The notes under the pieces were generated by a model that was not told where the DNA came from, ran no database searches, and saw nothing but the letters and a program-made list of their open reading frames with translations. Positions 45,742 through 56,755 of a DNA stretch of 64,000 nt are shown here, piece by piece. The translations under genes and the position numbers were made by a program. Where the stretch lies: positions 2,418,001-2,482,000 of the forward strand of contig JBCAQO010000003.1 in assembly GCA_039111635.1 (NCBI GenBank), given 5' to 3'. Source of the DNA: Heterobasidion occidentale (lineage: Eukaryota; Basidiomycota; Agaricomycetes; Russulales; Bondarzewiaceae). Every line of letters starts with the position of its first letter. Positions within the stretch are counted from its first letter, which is position 1.

Positions 45742-47463
45742 CTACAGACTGCCCTCAGCCATCTTGGCCTTGTAATACCTCACCATCTCCTCCAACCCCA
45801 TGCGTACGGTCCAGCGGGGCTGCCAGTCCAAAGCCGCCTTGGCCCTGGACGTGTCTGGGCGACGCTTCTGGGGGTCGTCGGTGGGCATGGGACCGTAGAT
45901 GACCTGCGCGCGGCGGGTCGGCTTGATCCCGTCCTCGGCCTGGACCTTCTCGACGATGTCGCGCACGAGCTCTGCGAACTCGCCGATCGTGAACTCGTCG
46001 CCGTTGCCGATGTTGACGGGGCGCGTCTCGTCCGAGTTCATGAGCGCGATGAGCCCGTCGACGAGGTCGTGGATGTACTGGAAGGAGCGCGTCTGCTTGC
46101 CGTCGCCGTAGATGGTCAGGTCCTCGCCGCGGAGCGCTTGCACGATGAAGTTGGAGACGACGCGGCCATCGTAAGGGTTCACTGAGTGCGAATGTCAGTT
46201 GGCGCGGCGCGACGAATGGATGGAGCCCTGGCGACGCTGTACGTACTTCTCGGGCCTAAACAAAGAAGCAGGCGTCAAATTTTCTGCACCAGTGCCAAGA
46301 AGATTGGCGTACCATATGTGTTGAAGATACGGGCAACGCGAACATCCACACCGTCCTGACGGTGGAAGCCGTAAGTCAAAGTCTCTGCGACACGCTTTCC
46401 TTCATCGTAGCAAGCACGGGGGCCGATAGGGTTGACGTGACCCCAGCTAATCTCCCGTCAACGTGCTGGACCACATCGACGTAACATACATGTTGTACTT
46501 ACTAATCCTCATGCTGCGGGTGCACCTCGGGATCACCGTACACCTCTGGAAAACACGTTGTAAAAATAACTTTCAGTTGCCGATGACGCAGAAAAGAAGC
46601 ACGTACCAGATGTACTTGTGATGAGGAAGCGAGCCTTCGTGCGCTTAGCAAGACCGAGCATGTTAAGCGTACCCATGAAGGATGTCTTGATGGTCTTCAC
46701 GGCATTGAACTGGTAATGGGGAGGAGAGGCGGGGCAAGCCAGGTGATAGATCTCTAGAGAAATCGAGAAAAATAGATGCGGACGCGATGTTTGAAAATAG
46801 ATACGAAGGACGTACGATCGCACTCAATCATGAAAGGCTCGACGACATCGTGGCGGACAAGCTCAAAGTTGGGATGGCCGACCCAGTGACTAAGACTGGT
46901 CTTGGAGCCCGTGAAGAAGTTATCGAGGACAGTGACCTCATGGCCGAGCAACATGAGACGGTCGACCAAATGAGAACCGACAAAGCCGGCCCCTCCAGTG
47001 ACGAGGACACGTTTGCGGTTAGAAGGGGGGAGAAGCTTGACCGGGGGGAAGCGGGAAAGGGTGGTGTAGGAGATGGACTGAGAGTCCGGGTGGAAGATAG
47101 ACTTGGACTGATACGCAGCATGCCCCTGAGTGAACCGTGCGTGCTGTTCCTCGGCCTTGGTGTCTATCTCGCCAGCATCGGGGTCGGACGCGGTGATGAC
47201 ATAGTGCGGGCGGAGGTACAGAGAGCGGACAACTTCCAGTGGGACCTCGCAGTCAAACCCGAAGCGTTGGAAACCGACCGAGGTGATCTCCTCGCCGTTC
47301 TTATCGACGGTACGGATCTGCGAGAAAAGACTTTTGTCAGCGAACGGTCCGTTGCGCTGCTCTCGAGGAGATGCAACCATGAACGAGCAGACAATCGGCC
47401 TAGGAAAGCGAGAGAAAGAGTAAGCTCGGGGATGCTCACAGCTTCAACGTTGGAGGAGGTCAT
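45742..47463 (-). CDS. UXS1: UDP-glucuronate decarboxylase (UDP-xylose synthase)
   Basis: Seven exons (47440-47463, 46816-47317, 46607-46753, 46503-46545, 46313-46446, 46247-46255, 45742-46181) give 432 aa. An N-terminal extension of about 110 residues precedes the extended-SDR core. That core has [15 protein letters not shown] (NAD loop), [22 protein letters not shown], the catalytic Tyr-x3-Lys in [29 protein letters not shown] as adjoining blocks, and [12 protein letters not shown]. It makes UDP-xylose from UDP-glucuronate for glycan and capsule-type polysaccharide synthesis. No membrane helix is visible, so it is probably cytosolic. Exon 6 is 9 nt and, with its flanks, encodes the conserved Gly-Pro-Arg-Met; without it the motif is lost. 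Exon 1 codes eight residues and is followed by a 122 nt intron. It is divergent from ENP1. Confidence 0.95.
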
Positions 47464-47632
47464 TTTGAAAGGGGCGTCCAAGATGGGGGCAACGGATGAA
47501 GAGGGGCTCATACTGTTTATATATTTCGGGAGGTTTGACAGTGTCAAGTTATTTTCAGATCTCCGACGCGCGATCCCACACGATCCCACGCCTGTCCCCA
47601 TTTCAATATCCATCTTCCCCTCTTCACCGCCC
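47464..47632. promoter_or_regulatory. Bidirectional promoter, UXS1 / ENP1
   Basis: 169 nt between divergent start codons, with TTTATATATTTC at about 47517 as the only TATA-like element. Confidence 0.5.
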
Positions 47633-49425
47633 ATGCCTCGCGCTCAAAAATCAACGGGGAAAACACGACACGATCCCCTCCACGTCCAGATCGGCGCCGA
47701 CGAGGTTCAAGAAAAATACGGTCGTCTCTCGCGGCCAGGGAAACGCCGCAAATCGCGACCGAGTGGTCCTGATGATGAAGAGGAAAACGGCGAGGTCCGT
47801 CCGTTGTCTAGCATGCGGTCTCTGAGCCTTTACACACTGCGATTTGTTTTCTTCTAGGTGATTTTAGATCCCAAATCGTCGAAACGCATCTTCGAGCTCG
47901 CGCGTGACCAGCAAGACGAGCTCGAAGCGCCGGACGACGAGGATGTGAATGAGAACGAATTTACCAGACCTCGCGCCGGAGATCCTGAAAGCTCGGACGA
48001 GGAGGAGGCTGACGAGGAATATGAAGGTTTCCTGGATCTCGACCAGGAAGAGCACGAGCTTGTGTGTCCGACGTGCTTCCTCGTTCTCTCGTCCCCTCTT
48101 ACCCCGTTCGCAGCAAATCGACGCAGGCGATAGTCACGCACTCGATTCCCTCCTTCCCGCAAACTCCGGGGAGCGGAAAACCCTCGCCGACCTCATCTTC
48201 GCCAAACTTGACAACGTTAACTCCAATTCTGCGGTCATCAAACCAAGTGAAGGTGACTACCCCAAATCTATCGGTCCATCCTGCCATTCGAATTTTCCCG
48301 TCTGACCCTACGCATGCTCCAGGAGCACAGACGCAAGCACCAAATCCTGCAGAAGGACTTGACCCAAAAGTTGTAGAAGTATACACCAAGTGCGACAAAT
48401 CCTCTGCTCAAGATTCATGATAGTTTGCTGACTACCTCACCTGTATCTTTTTTATTCCCCAAGAGCAGAGTCGGCCTCCTTCTTCGAAGCTACCGCTCAG
48501 GCCCGCTTCCGAAGCCGTTCAAAATCATCCCCACATTACCCGCCTGGGCGCGTATCCTCGCATTGACTCACCCGGAAAACTGGTCGCCGCAGGCATGCCA
48601 CGCGGCCACGCGGATCTTCATCTCGAATATGAAAGCTGCCCAGGCCCGGGTGTTCCTTGAAGGCGTCGTCCTTGACGCTGTGCGCGAAAACATCAACGAC
48701 CCCTCGTCGAAAAAGGACCATCGCAAACTCAATGTACATTACTACGATAGTCTGATCCGCGCGCTGTACAAGCCCATGGCGTTCTTCAAGGGTATCTTGT
48801 TCCCAATGTTGGATGTAAGTGGAGCCAATTTTAAACCTATACTGAGATCTCACATGCTATGCTTTAGAACGGATGCACGTTGAAAGAGGCGGCCATCGTT
48901 GCGTCGGTCCTTGCAAAAGTATCAGTGCCTGTGGACCACTCATCTGCTGCGCTTATGCGGCTTGCAAGTATGGAATACACAGGCAAGTGCCGTGGTTGCC
49001 TCCTGCTTTCCTTTCTCACAGCAAATGTTCCTTCAGGACCAACCTCGCTTTTCATCCGAGTTCTGATCGATAAAAAATACGCACTGCCATACAAAGTGCT
49101 GGACGGACTCGTCTTCCACTTCATTCGCCTTTCCAATACCTACAAAGCGAAAGGGCGGGGCTCGGTCGAAGAGCTCCCCGTTCTATGGCACCAGAGTCTG
49201 CTCGTGTTCTGCCAACGGTATGTCTGCTTTTACCTCTTCGTGACGTGAGTACATAGACGAGGAATGGGCCCTTCTAGGTACGCAACGCACTTGACTCAGG
49301 ATCAAAAAGACGCCCTCTTGGATGTCGCCCGTGCCCACCCCCATCCCCAGATCAGCCCTGAGGTTCGCCGCGAACTCGTCAGTTCAGCAACCCGTGGGGA
49401 TGTGGATGGGATGGATATTTCATGA
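47633..49425 (+). CDS. ENP1: Bystin (ENP1), 40S ribosome biogenesis factor
   Basis: Eight exons (47633-47794, 47858-48061, 48114-48246, 48323-48389, 48469-48814, 48868-48982, 49037-49217, 49278-49425) give 451 aa. The N-terminal third is charged, with a basic start ([21 protein letters not shown]) and an acidic middle. The bystin domain follows: [100 protein letters not shown] as two blocks, and [19 protein letters not shown]1 is a nucleolar/nuclear factor needed for 20S pre-rRNA processing and 40S export. Intron 6 (48983-49036) starts AG|GCAAGT, a textbook GC-AG intron; it alone gives YTGPTS. The exon 3/4 linker is poorly conserved, so that junction is less sure. Confidence 0.93.
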
Positions 49426-49809
49426 TAGATATGGCCATGTATATAGATGGGTTGCTCCATTATACTATTGCTTTTCTGGATCAATTTGCCTCATAGGGCA
49501 ACTCCGTTCGTCTCAGCCAAAATCTCATGAAAATTTCAGCATGGTCACTTTTCCTGACAACGAAACAACGAACAGCGTAGATGAGTGGCTATCAGTTATA
49601 CTTGAGGCACCGTAACCTATGTACGTGGTATTTTTGTACTTGTCGACTCTGTAGCAGAACAGAACGGACGCAGCTCACACAAAAACACAGTTGCGCAATG
49701 GTCATGGGTACCCAAGAATGCACTCCGCACAGTCAAGAATAACCACATGTGTAAATGAACAGTCAGTGCAAACCCTTTGTCCAAAGAGCGTCGACCCCAC
49801 ACCCAACCC
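49426..49809. other. Convergent intergenic region, ENP1 / NOP9
   Basis: 380 nt of shared 3' flank; no feature recognised. Confidence 0.4.
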
Positions 49810-52800
49810 TCAACGCCGTTTTTTCTTACTCTTCTCCTCCCCTTTCGGTGCAGACCGAATCGCACCCAACACGTCTCCCAAGTCATCCTTCTTGACCTTG
49901 TCGATCTTCTTGTCCTTCTTGTGTTTTCGCTCCTTCTGGCTATCGACCTGCATGGTCGCGTCGTCTTCCGGTGTATCGGCAATCCCGATATTGTGCGCCA
50001 GCGATCCCTTCTTCACCTTTTTCCCCAATGCAGACTCAAACAAGGCATCAATCTCGTCTCCAGGAACTTCACGTTTGCGCTTCTTGGCTGGTGCAACCGT
50101 GGTCGAGGCCGCGTGTGGTTCGGAGGTGGCTGGAGGCACCGATGCGACCGCGTCGGTTGCTTTTGTTGAAGTCGTTTTCTTCGCGGCAGACGCAGACGAC
50201 TGCATGCTGCGCCACTCTTCCGGCCGACGTTGGAGAAGATACAGGTTGAGGTTCCGAGCGAAAAATTTGCCGTAATACGAGGCGGAAAGTGTCATCTCGT
50301 GAGGGATGAGTGACCGCGCAATTTTTTCCTGGAGGAAAATTCACGGTGAGAATCGCGTACGGATGTATGGATGCTTCAGACCAACAAAATCGGTGGGCTT
50401 TATCGAAGAACAAGGAGCACGCACTTTGAGGTATGGGTCCGCCGAAGCCCAACAACGGTCTCCGACGCGACTGCCTATCCGATCGTCGACAAGCTTTTCG
50501 TAGTGTCCTATGAAAGACAGGATGTAGCCACGCTTGGCTTTCGATGGCACCGTAGGGGAGTCGAGGATAGCATCAAGAACGCGAGAGCTTGTAGGATGCT
50601 GTGCGAGAACGATGGCATCTTCAATCGGAAGTGATTGCACACTGAATCTCGTTCAGGTCAATGATGGAGAGCAAAGGGTGCAAGAGAGACTACCTTTTGA
50701 GGACAATTTGATTATGCGGGTTGGGAAGGCGGAGAAGAGATTGGAGCAGTATCGCACCAGCGGTTTTCGGCTCAAGGGGATCGTCAGTTGTGTTTTTGCC
50801 TGTGCGAAACCGGTTCTTGGGTGGCTCTGATCCCTTTGTATCTGCGATTGCAGCTGACCGTGAGGATGCTGTCGCTAATGCATCTTGATATTCCTGGAAT
50901 AGAAGATGGATACTTCAATGCATGTTTTGGGATTCAAAACCTACTTTTGCAGTCTGAAGACGTAGTACGCTTGGTACAAATAATTGCTGATCTTCATCGG
51001 TCTTGATATCAAATGCAGCGTATAGTGCCTGAGGTGGGGAGTTTTACAGACGAAGGCTAATCGTAAACGAAACGACAAACCTTGCAAACGTCATTTTCTG
51101 CGGCTTGCAGAGCTGCTGCCCGGTCTACAAGAGCGCGTAGAACACCCGTTCTAGTGACTGTTAAAGCGAATTGATCAGAGCCCTGATCCCTCAGCAGTAG
51201 TTAGTGTCGTCAAAATCTATACCTCTTATTTTACCCCAGGCACCTCCCAGCTCCTCGATGACACTCTTCAGCTGATCAGCAGAGACTCTGTCTATAGATT
51301 TTGCAACGACAAAATTTGCAACGGGATGCACCGCTAGCCGTGACAATTTGTTTTCGAAGTACACTGACCACATGATGTGGAACACAGCTTCTGGTGTTCG
51401 CGATACGATGGTTTCTAGCAAATGTGAAGAGGTTGGGTCGCGGAAAAGAGTAGAGAGGAAGTCGGATGCTTCAGGCTGTGCTGTCGGGTCATTGTCTAAC
51501 CGTCTCAACGTCAGACACGGTGTTTCACAGGGGAAATAAACAGGAAACCTACGATACAAGGTTATGAGGCCTGATAAGACACAATCCATCAATGAGTTTG
51601 GCTCGTTTGCCATGCCTTGGTCGGCTTCAACTTCCAGCAGCATCTATACAAGATCACGGCCAGTCCAAATCTCAAGTTGTGCCATATCATCGAAAGGCGA
51701 CTAACCTGCAGCACTGGGCTAGCAACCTTGTTCGCAGCTAACGACCTCACTTCGTTCTCTCCTAGTTCGGCTCGTACAGTTTCCACAAAACGCTTAGCTG
51801 CAAGTCTGAATCGTTCTGGGCTACTCTTCGCCGACCTGGCTTTGTGTCGATCACGATCATCGCTGAAAACAGATTTCATAGGACCTTGTTTGGCCTTCCA
51901 AGCTGTACTTTTTTTAGACCGCACCGTGGACTGCATCTTGTTGGAGGCATCGGACGAGAATAAGGCCGGACACAAAAGGACGAAAAGCGAACGAACGACA
52001 TGGGAGCCAAACGGATCCATGACAAGCGTGGAAAATGAAGGGATAAGTTCCTGACCAAAGGTTCAGCAGAGACATCGACTGGCGATCATAGACAAGAACA
52101 TACTTCACATAGATCTATAACTAGCTGTGTCAGAGTCCGCAGTTCGCCTTTGTCTGATGTCTCCTCAACTGAAGGCATGATATCCCGGCTCTATGACGAT
52201 ATTATCAATAGTGAACGAGGAACACTGGACAGTTCAGCACACCTCACGAGAGACGGTGTCGGCAGCGACATCCAGGAGGGTTTGCACCACATGTGAAGCG
52301 AACCGATGTTTCACCAGCTTCTCGTAACTGTGTGGAATCATAAGAAAGAAGACAACGCTACTATATTGCAACCACTCACGAACCCGTCAAGCTATCCATG
52401 AACACTCGACGCACGAAATCGTCCATCGAATATGCCATGCGCTCGAGAACATTTGAGCAATCTGGATCCGTCGCCAGTTCACGTTCCTTCCCAGTCATTT
52501 CTTCTAAAGAGGCGAGGAGGAACATTCGCCTGTCTGAAATTCAAGCACGTCGTACGCAAATTTCGAAGAGATTTTTGTCCGAGACATACTTTCGTTAGGA
52601 TCCACATCCTCGTCCCCATCGACTGCTTCCTCCGTGTTATCCTGCCAGTCACGCAATTGCACATCGACCGTTCGAAAGTAAGCTTTGACGTCCGCATCCA
52701 CGTAACCAAACGGTGCTTCGGGGTTGATTTCGGGCGCGTTTGATGAAGAGACAATCCAGGAGGGGCCAGCTTGCGGCTCTTGCTCTTCTGCTTGGGCTTG

Positions 52801-52875
52801 TTCTTCTGCTGGGGTTGGATCCTCTACAGGTTGCTTTTTATGTTTTCTGCCTCGTTTCCTGAGTTCCCGGGGCAT
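49810..52875 (-). CDS. NOP9: Nucleolar pumilio-repeat protein NOP9
   Basis: Twelve exons (52590-52875, 52380-52533, 52243-52327, 52104-52190, 51706-52050, 51553-51643, 51223-51495, 51081-51157, 50945-51028, 50694-50893, 50425-50641, 49810-50328) give 805 aa. The start is basic ([14 protein letters not shown]), then a Glu/Gln linker and Puf-like helical repeats: [80 protein letters not shown] and a final [22 protein letters not shown]. The tail is Lys-rich and ends KSKKKRR, a nucleolar signal. Nop9 binds pre-rRNA near the 3' end of 18S and is required for 40S biogenesis. Exon 8 needs the acceptor TTTAACAG (before 51157), which gives [11 protein letters not shown]. It is divergent from NCS6. 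Confidence 0.92.
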
Positions 52876-53097
52876 TTTATGGGAAGGTGAACAAAATTGG
52901 AGAATTCGAAGAGAACTTGGTCGCCGAAAGACCAGAAAAGGGAAGCAAGATCTTCTGCAAGATCCGAGTCAACGATCGGCCCGCCCGCAAATCTCTCAAA
53001 TCACCCATAGTCTCCCATAGTAGTCCCATAGTCCACCCTCATCCTCCCATTACTGACTCTCAACACTCTCTCAAGCTTTGTACAATACCACCTACCT
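52876..53097. promoter_or_regulatory. Bidirectional promoter, NOP9 / NCS6, with CCCATAGT repeats
   Basis: 222 nt between start codons. CCCATAGT occurs three times at 53004, 53014 and 53025, spaced 10 and 11 bp, about one helical turn. This places them on one face of the DNA and suggests a regulator site. Confidence 0.55.
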
Positions 53098-54493
53098 ATG
53101 TCGCCGAAGAACTGTGCGCTTTGTCAAAATGCCCGCGCGATTGTGAAAAGACCGAAGACGGGCCAACAGATCTGCAAAGACTGCTTTTTCTACGTATTCG
53201 AGACCGAAGTGCACAACACCATCACTGAGGCGAAATTATTCAAACATGGTGATAGGGTTGCAATTGGAGCTTCAGGGGGCAAAGGTATCTTACCATCAAC
53301 TTTATCCTGTATTAAGACCTCATCGCAGTGTTCAGACTCCACGGTCCTCGCATATGTTATGAAGACGCTCAACGATCGATATAGTTATGGTCTGGAGTTA
53401 TTCCTTCTCTCGATAGATGAGGGCATCACCGGTTATAGAGATGATTCCCTAGAGGTAGGTGTCCACACGGTGTCGGCTGTCCATGCTCCTATCTCACGTT
53501 GGTTTTAGACTGTCAAGCGTAATCAACAGCAGTATGATATGCCTTTGAAGATCCTCTCGTATGATGAACTATATGGCTGGACTATGGACCGAATTGTATC
53601 AACCATTGGAAAGAAAAATAATTGTACTTTTTGCGGTGTATTTCGACGACAGGCATTAGACCGTGGCGCATCGGCGCTGAATGTCGACCATATTGTAACC
53701 GGTCATAATGCGGACGATATCGCAGAGACTGTACTGATGAACAGTGAGCATACCTCTTCGTTTCACTTATGAAAATATACTGATCCATAGTCAGTAATGC
53801 GGGGAGATATTGCTAGACTAGGACGGTGTACATCGATATGTACACAGGGTGAGGACACGATCAGGCGATCCAAACCATTTAAATATGCCTATGAGAAAGA
53901 GATCGTCATGTGAGTATCGGTACTCAAATAATCGAACTACAGGAATCTTATACAGTCCTCCAGGTATGCCTACTTCAAGAAGCTCGACTACTTCTCCACA
54001 GAGTGCATATACTCGCCCGATGCATACCGCGGACACGCCCGCACATTTCTCAAAGACCTTGAGGCCGCACGACCTAGTGCCATCATCGATATCATTCATT
54101 CTGGAGAGGCATTCGAAGTGAAAGACGAAGTGAAAGCGACACAGAAAGCCCAACGTGCGTCATTGCCATTATGAAAAACCCAATAATCTGACATAAAATT
54201 AACAGAGACATGCAAACGGTGTGGATATATGTCAAGCAATGATCTTTGCAAGGCATGCACGCTGCTTGAGGGTTTGGAGCGCGGTATGGCCAATGCCGCT
54301 ATTGTATGTATCATTAGGCCTCAGGGATCAAATATTGTGAAGTCTCATACCCTATCCCAATTTCTTTTAGACCGACCGCGCTCAGCGAAAGGCTAATAGC
54401 GACAGCTCTCCGCCTGATAATATACGCACAATTCCATTTTTCAAGATGCCGCATGGACCAGGCCCATCCGTTCCCGTCGAAGCCCCAGCATAG
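53098..54493 (+). CDS. NCS6: Cytoplasmic tRNA 2-thiolation protein NCS6/CTU1
   Basis: Seven exons (53098-53284, 53336-53454, 53509-53743, 53795-53909, 53964-54154, 54206-54303, 54371-54493) give 355 aa. It has an N-terminal zinc-type CALC...CKDC pair, the PP-loop SGGKDS split by intron 1, [38 protein letters not shown] as adjoining blocks, [17 protein letters not shown], and a C-terminal cluster CKRCGYMS...CKAC. Ncs6 with Ncs2 thiolates U34 of tRNA-Lys, -Glu and -Gln in the cytosol, using sulfur from Urm1. Intron 3 has two nearby acceptors; TCAG before 53795 keeps [11 protein letters not shown]. The tail ends in Pro-rich sequence. Confidence 0.95.
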
Positions 54494-54687
54494 ATCACGG
54501 CACACCGCCAGCGTATGTTTGTCGTGTATTTGGCGTGTCATTGAGGGTATATATTTATTATATATGTAGCAATATATCTAATACGGTCTGAACACCATCC
54601 AAGAGATGGGTCGCTGGTAAGCCATCGGGAATTAAATCCAGGTGACTACCTTGCTTTACTCCTGTTGACCACTGTGGACTCTGCTAC

Positions 54688-56172
54688 TCAATCACTGAGA
54701 GCACTTCCACTCAAGTTTCGTCCCTCCGCCGCAGCAAATGACTGATACAACTTCTCACAACGATTCACCAACTTGACACCTTCATCTTCGTACTCCTCCC
54801 ACGCCGTGATCGGTTGCGCGCCGACAAGGCTAGTGCCAGAACGATCCGTAAACGAATGTAGGCGCGCTGGTACGGGTTGCGTATGTCCATTCCCATTGCT
54901 ATGGGCAGACGTGGAAGGCTTTGTGGAAAAGAAGACAGGGAGAAAGGCTAGTGATGCTAGCGCGACGTGTACGGCAGCAGATGCGCCGTTCCACGAAGTT
55001 ATTGTGTGATGTGGCGAGCCAACAAATCGAGCCTACAGAATACAAGGATCAATCGTCGAAGAGGCATGTAAAATAGAGTAAACAACGCACAAGATAGAAA
55101 ATTAGATGCTTCATCCGATGAAAGAACGCGCCAAGTAGCACGGCATCGATAGCAGTATACACTACACCCGGATGCACAACGAAATGTCGCACTGAAGGGG
55201 GGGACGTTTGGCGGAGTGCCTGACGATTGAGTTCCGCGCCAATCAGGTCCATTTGATATTTTGAGCCCTCATACGAGTGCAATGATTTAGTGAGCTGCCA
55301 GTCTTCTGTATCATAGTGAACTGGGTTGGCTTCCAAAGAAGACATCCACAGTACGCGGGCAGGACCGTGCTGTGCATCAGAGTATGCAGACAATGCTGGC
55401 TCCAATGTGCGACACTGTGACGAGATTGGTTGGAGGTGTTTGCGAAAGAGCAAATGCGTGTACCGACCAGAATATAATGGCCAAAGACATTACATTGCCA
55501 GACCCAGCCCAGACCATCCTCGCTCATAAGCCCACCTTGCTGTACGTTGTACCGCGGGTATGTGACTGCGTCGAGGAAGTTAGTCAGTATTTGTTTCACG
55601 AGGCCAAGCCATGATATATGCAAGAAGGGCGCAACGCCCGCATTGCAGATTATGTGTGAGACATATGGATACCTAGCAGATATCATGGGCGTGAGCAACA
55701 CAATCGAAGGGGCGAATTGACGTACGTTCGCGAGACTTTGTCTGCAAATTCGAACACACTCTGCACGCTCGCTAAATCGAGCTGGCAGACGTCAATGACC
55801 AGGTTTTTTTGGAACCTCTCGAGATGTTTTCTGTCCGCTCCCTTGCGCTCTGCGACGTCTGCTCTGAACTCCTTATACAGTTTTTCCCTCGCCGCCTCCG
55901 CCCTCTGCGTATTCCGACATGCCATGATGAGTGTCATTCCCTCACACGGGTAACGTATCCCCACATCCTGCTGGTCGGCCACGCGGTCAAATTGAGGTTG
56001 CGCGTCGGGAGGATTTATTTGTGAAAGCTGCGCGAGGAGTCGCCTGCATGTCCCAAAGCCTATACCACTGATAGCATGAAGAGGTTAGAAGCCGTTTGTG
56101 TCTAGTAGCGCTTTTGCAGGAGAAGACAAACTTGTTGGCTCCTGTGACGATAATGATCGGCCATGTTGACAT
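54688..56172 (-). CDS. ERG27: 3-keto-steroid reductase, ergosterol pathway
   Basis: Five exons (56132-56172, 55726-56067, 55468-55672, 55091-55414, 54688-55032) give 418 aa. The short-chain dehydrogenase pattern is PIIIVTGANNGIGFGT (NADP loop), IICNAGVAPF, NVFGHYIL, RVLWMSSLEA and the catalytic Tyr-x3-Lys in SYEGSKYQ, then VVHPGVVYTAID. The long C-terminal half with a hydrophobic stretch (LIFYLARFVG) and TAWEEYEDEGVKLVNRCEKLY as two blocks is typical of Erg27. It reduces the C3 ketone during sterol C4-demethylation at the ER and lipid droplets, together with Erg25, Erg26 and Erg28. The first exon is split inside the Gly-rich loop (GAN|NGIG). It lies tail-to-tail with NCS6, 194 nt apart. Confidence 0.93.
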
Positions 56173-56755
56173 TGTCCAAAATCTGCTACTCGAGGAGAAA
56201 GGAGAGCGAGAGTGTCCTAAATTTGACGTGGGCAAGTCGGAATAGAATTCGTACTGAGCTCGTACGACAGAAACGCGATCCCTCGTGACTTCAAAGCCCG
56301 GTCATCTGATTTTACGCGCCTGATTAACTGATGAGCTTTCGAGATGTTGACGTCTTGGACAACGGTGCTCTTCTAAAAAAAATCCTAGTCAGACCTGTAA
56401 CGATTACAATTTCACTCAACGAACTTGATACGCGTCAACAACCCGTGGCATATTTCGGGAGGGTTTCGTAACATCACAAGCACGCACTGTTGTAACAACA
56501 GTCTCTACTACAGTATACACAAGAAGCAAATTAGATAGTCAGTGTTAATGCCGAAGCTCGTCGAAAGCGTAATGTTTGGTATGCGGTAAGAAAACACGAA
56601 AGGAGTGAGTAGACGTAGGAAGTCCATGAGCCCGAAAGTAAGCGAACACCGATATAAGTCGACACATGAGATTGGGACTAACACAAACCGTATGTTCTAC
56701 GATGAATGAGATAGATAGGAGGCGTAAATGGTATAGAGGATCCAAACACACATCC
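56173..56755. other. Intergenic region between ERG27 and the CorA-type gene
   Basis: About 580 nt holding the ERG27 promoter and the 3' flank of the transporter gene, both minus strand. No further gene was recognised; an open frame at 56545-56883 overlaps the transporter's last exons and is a shadow. Confidence 0.4.
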
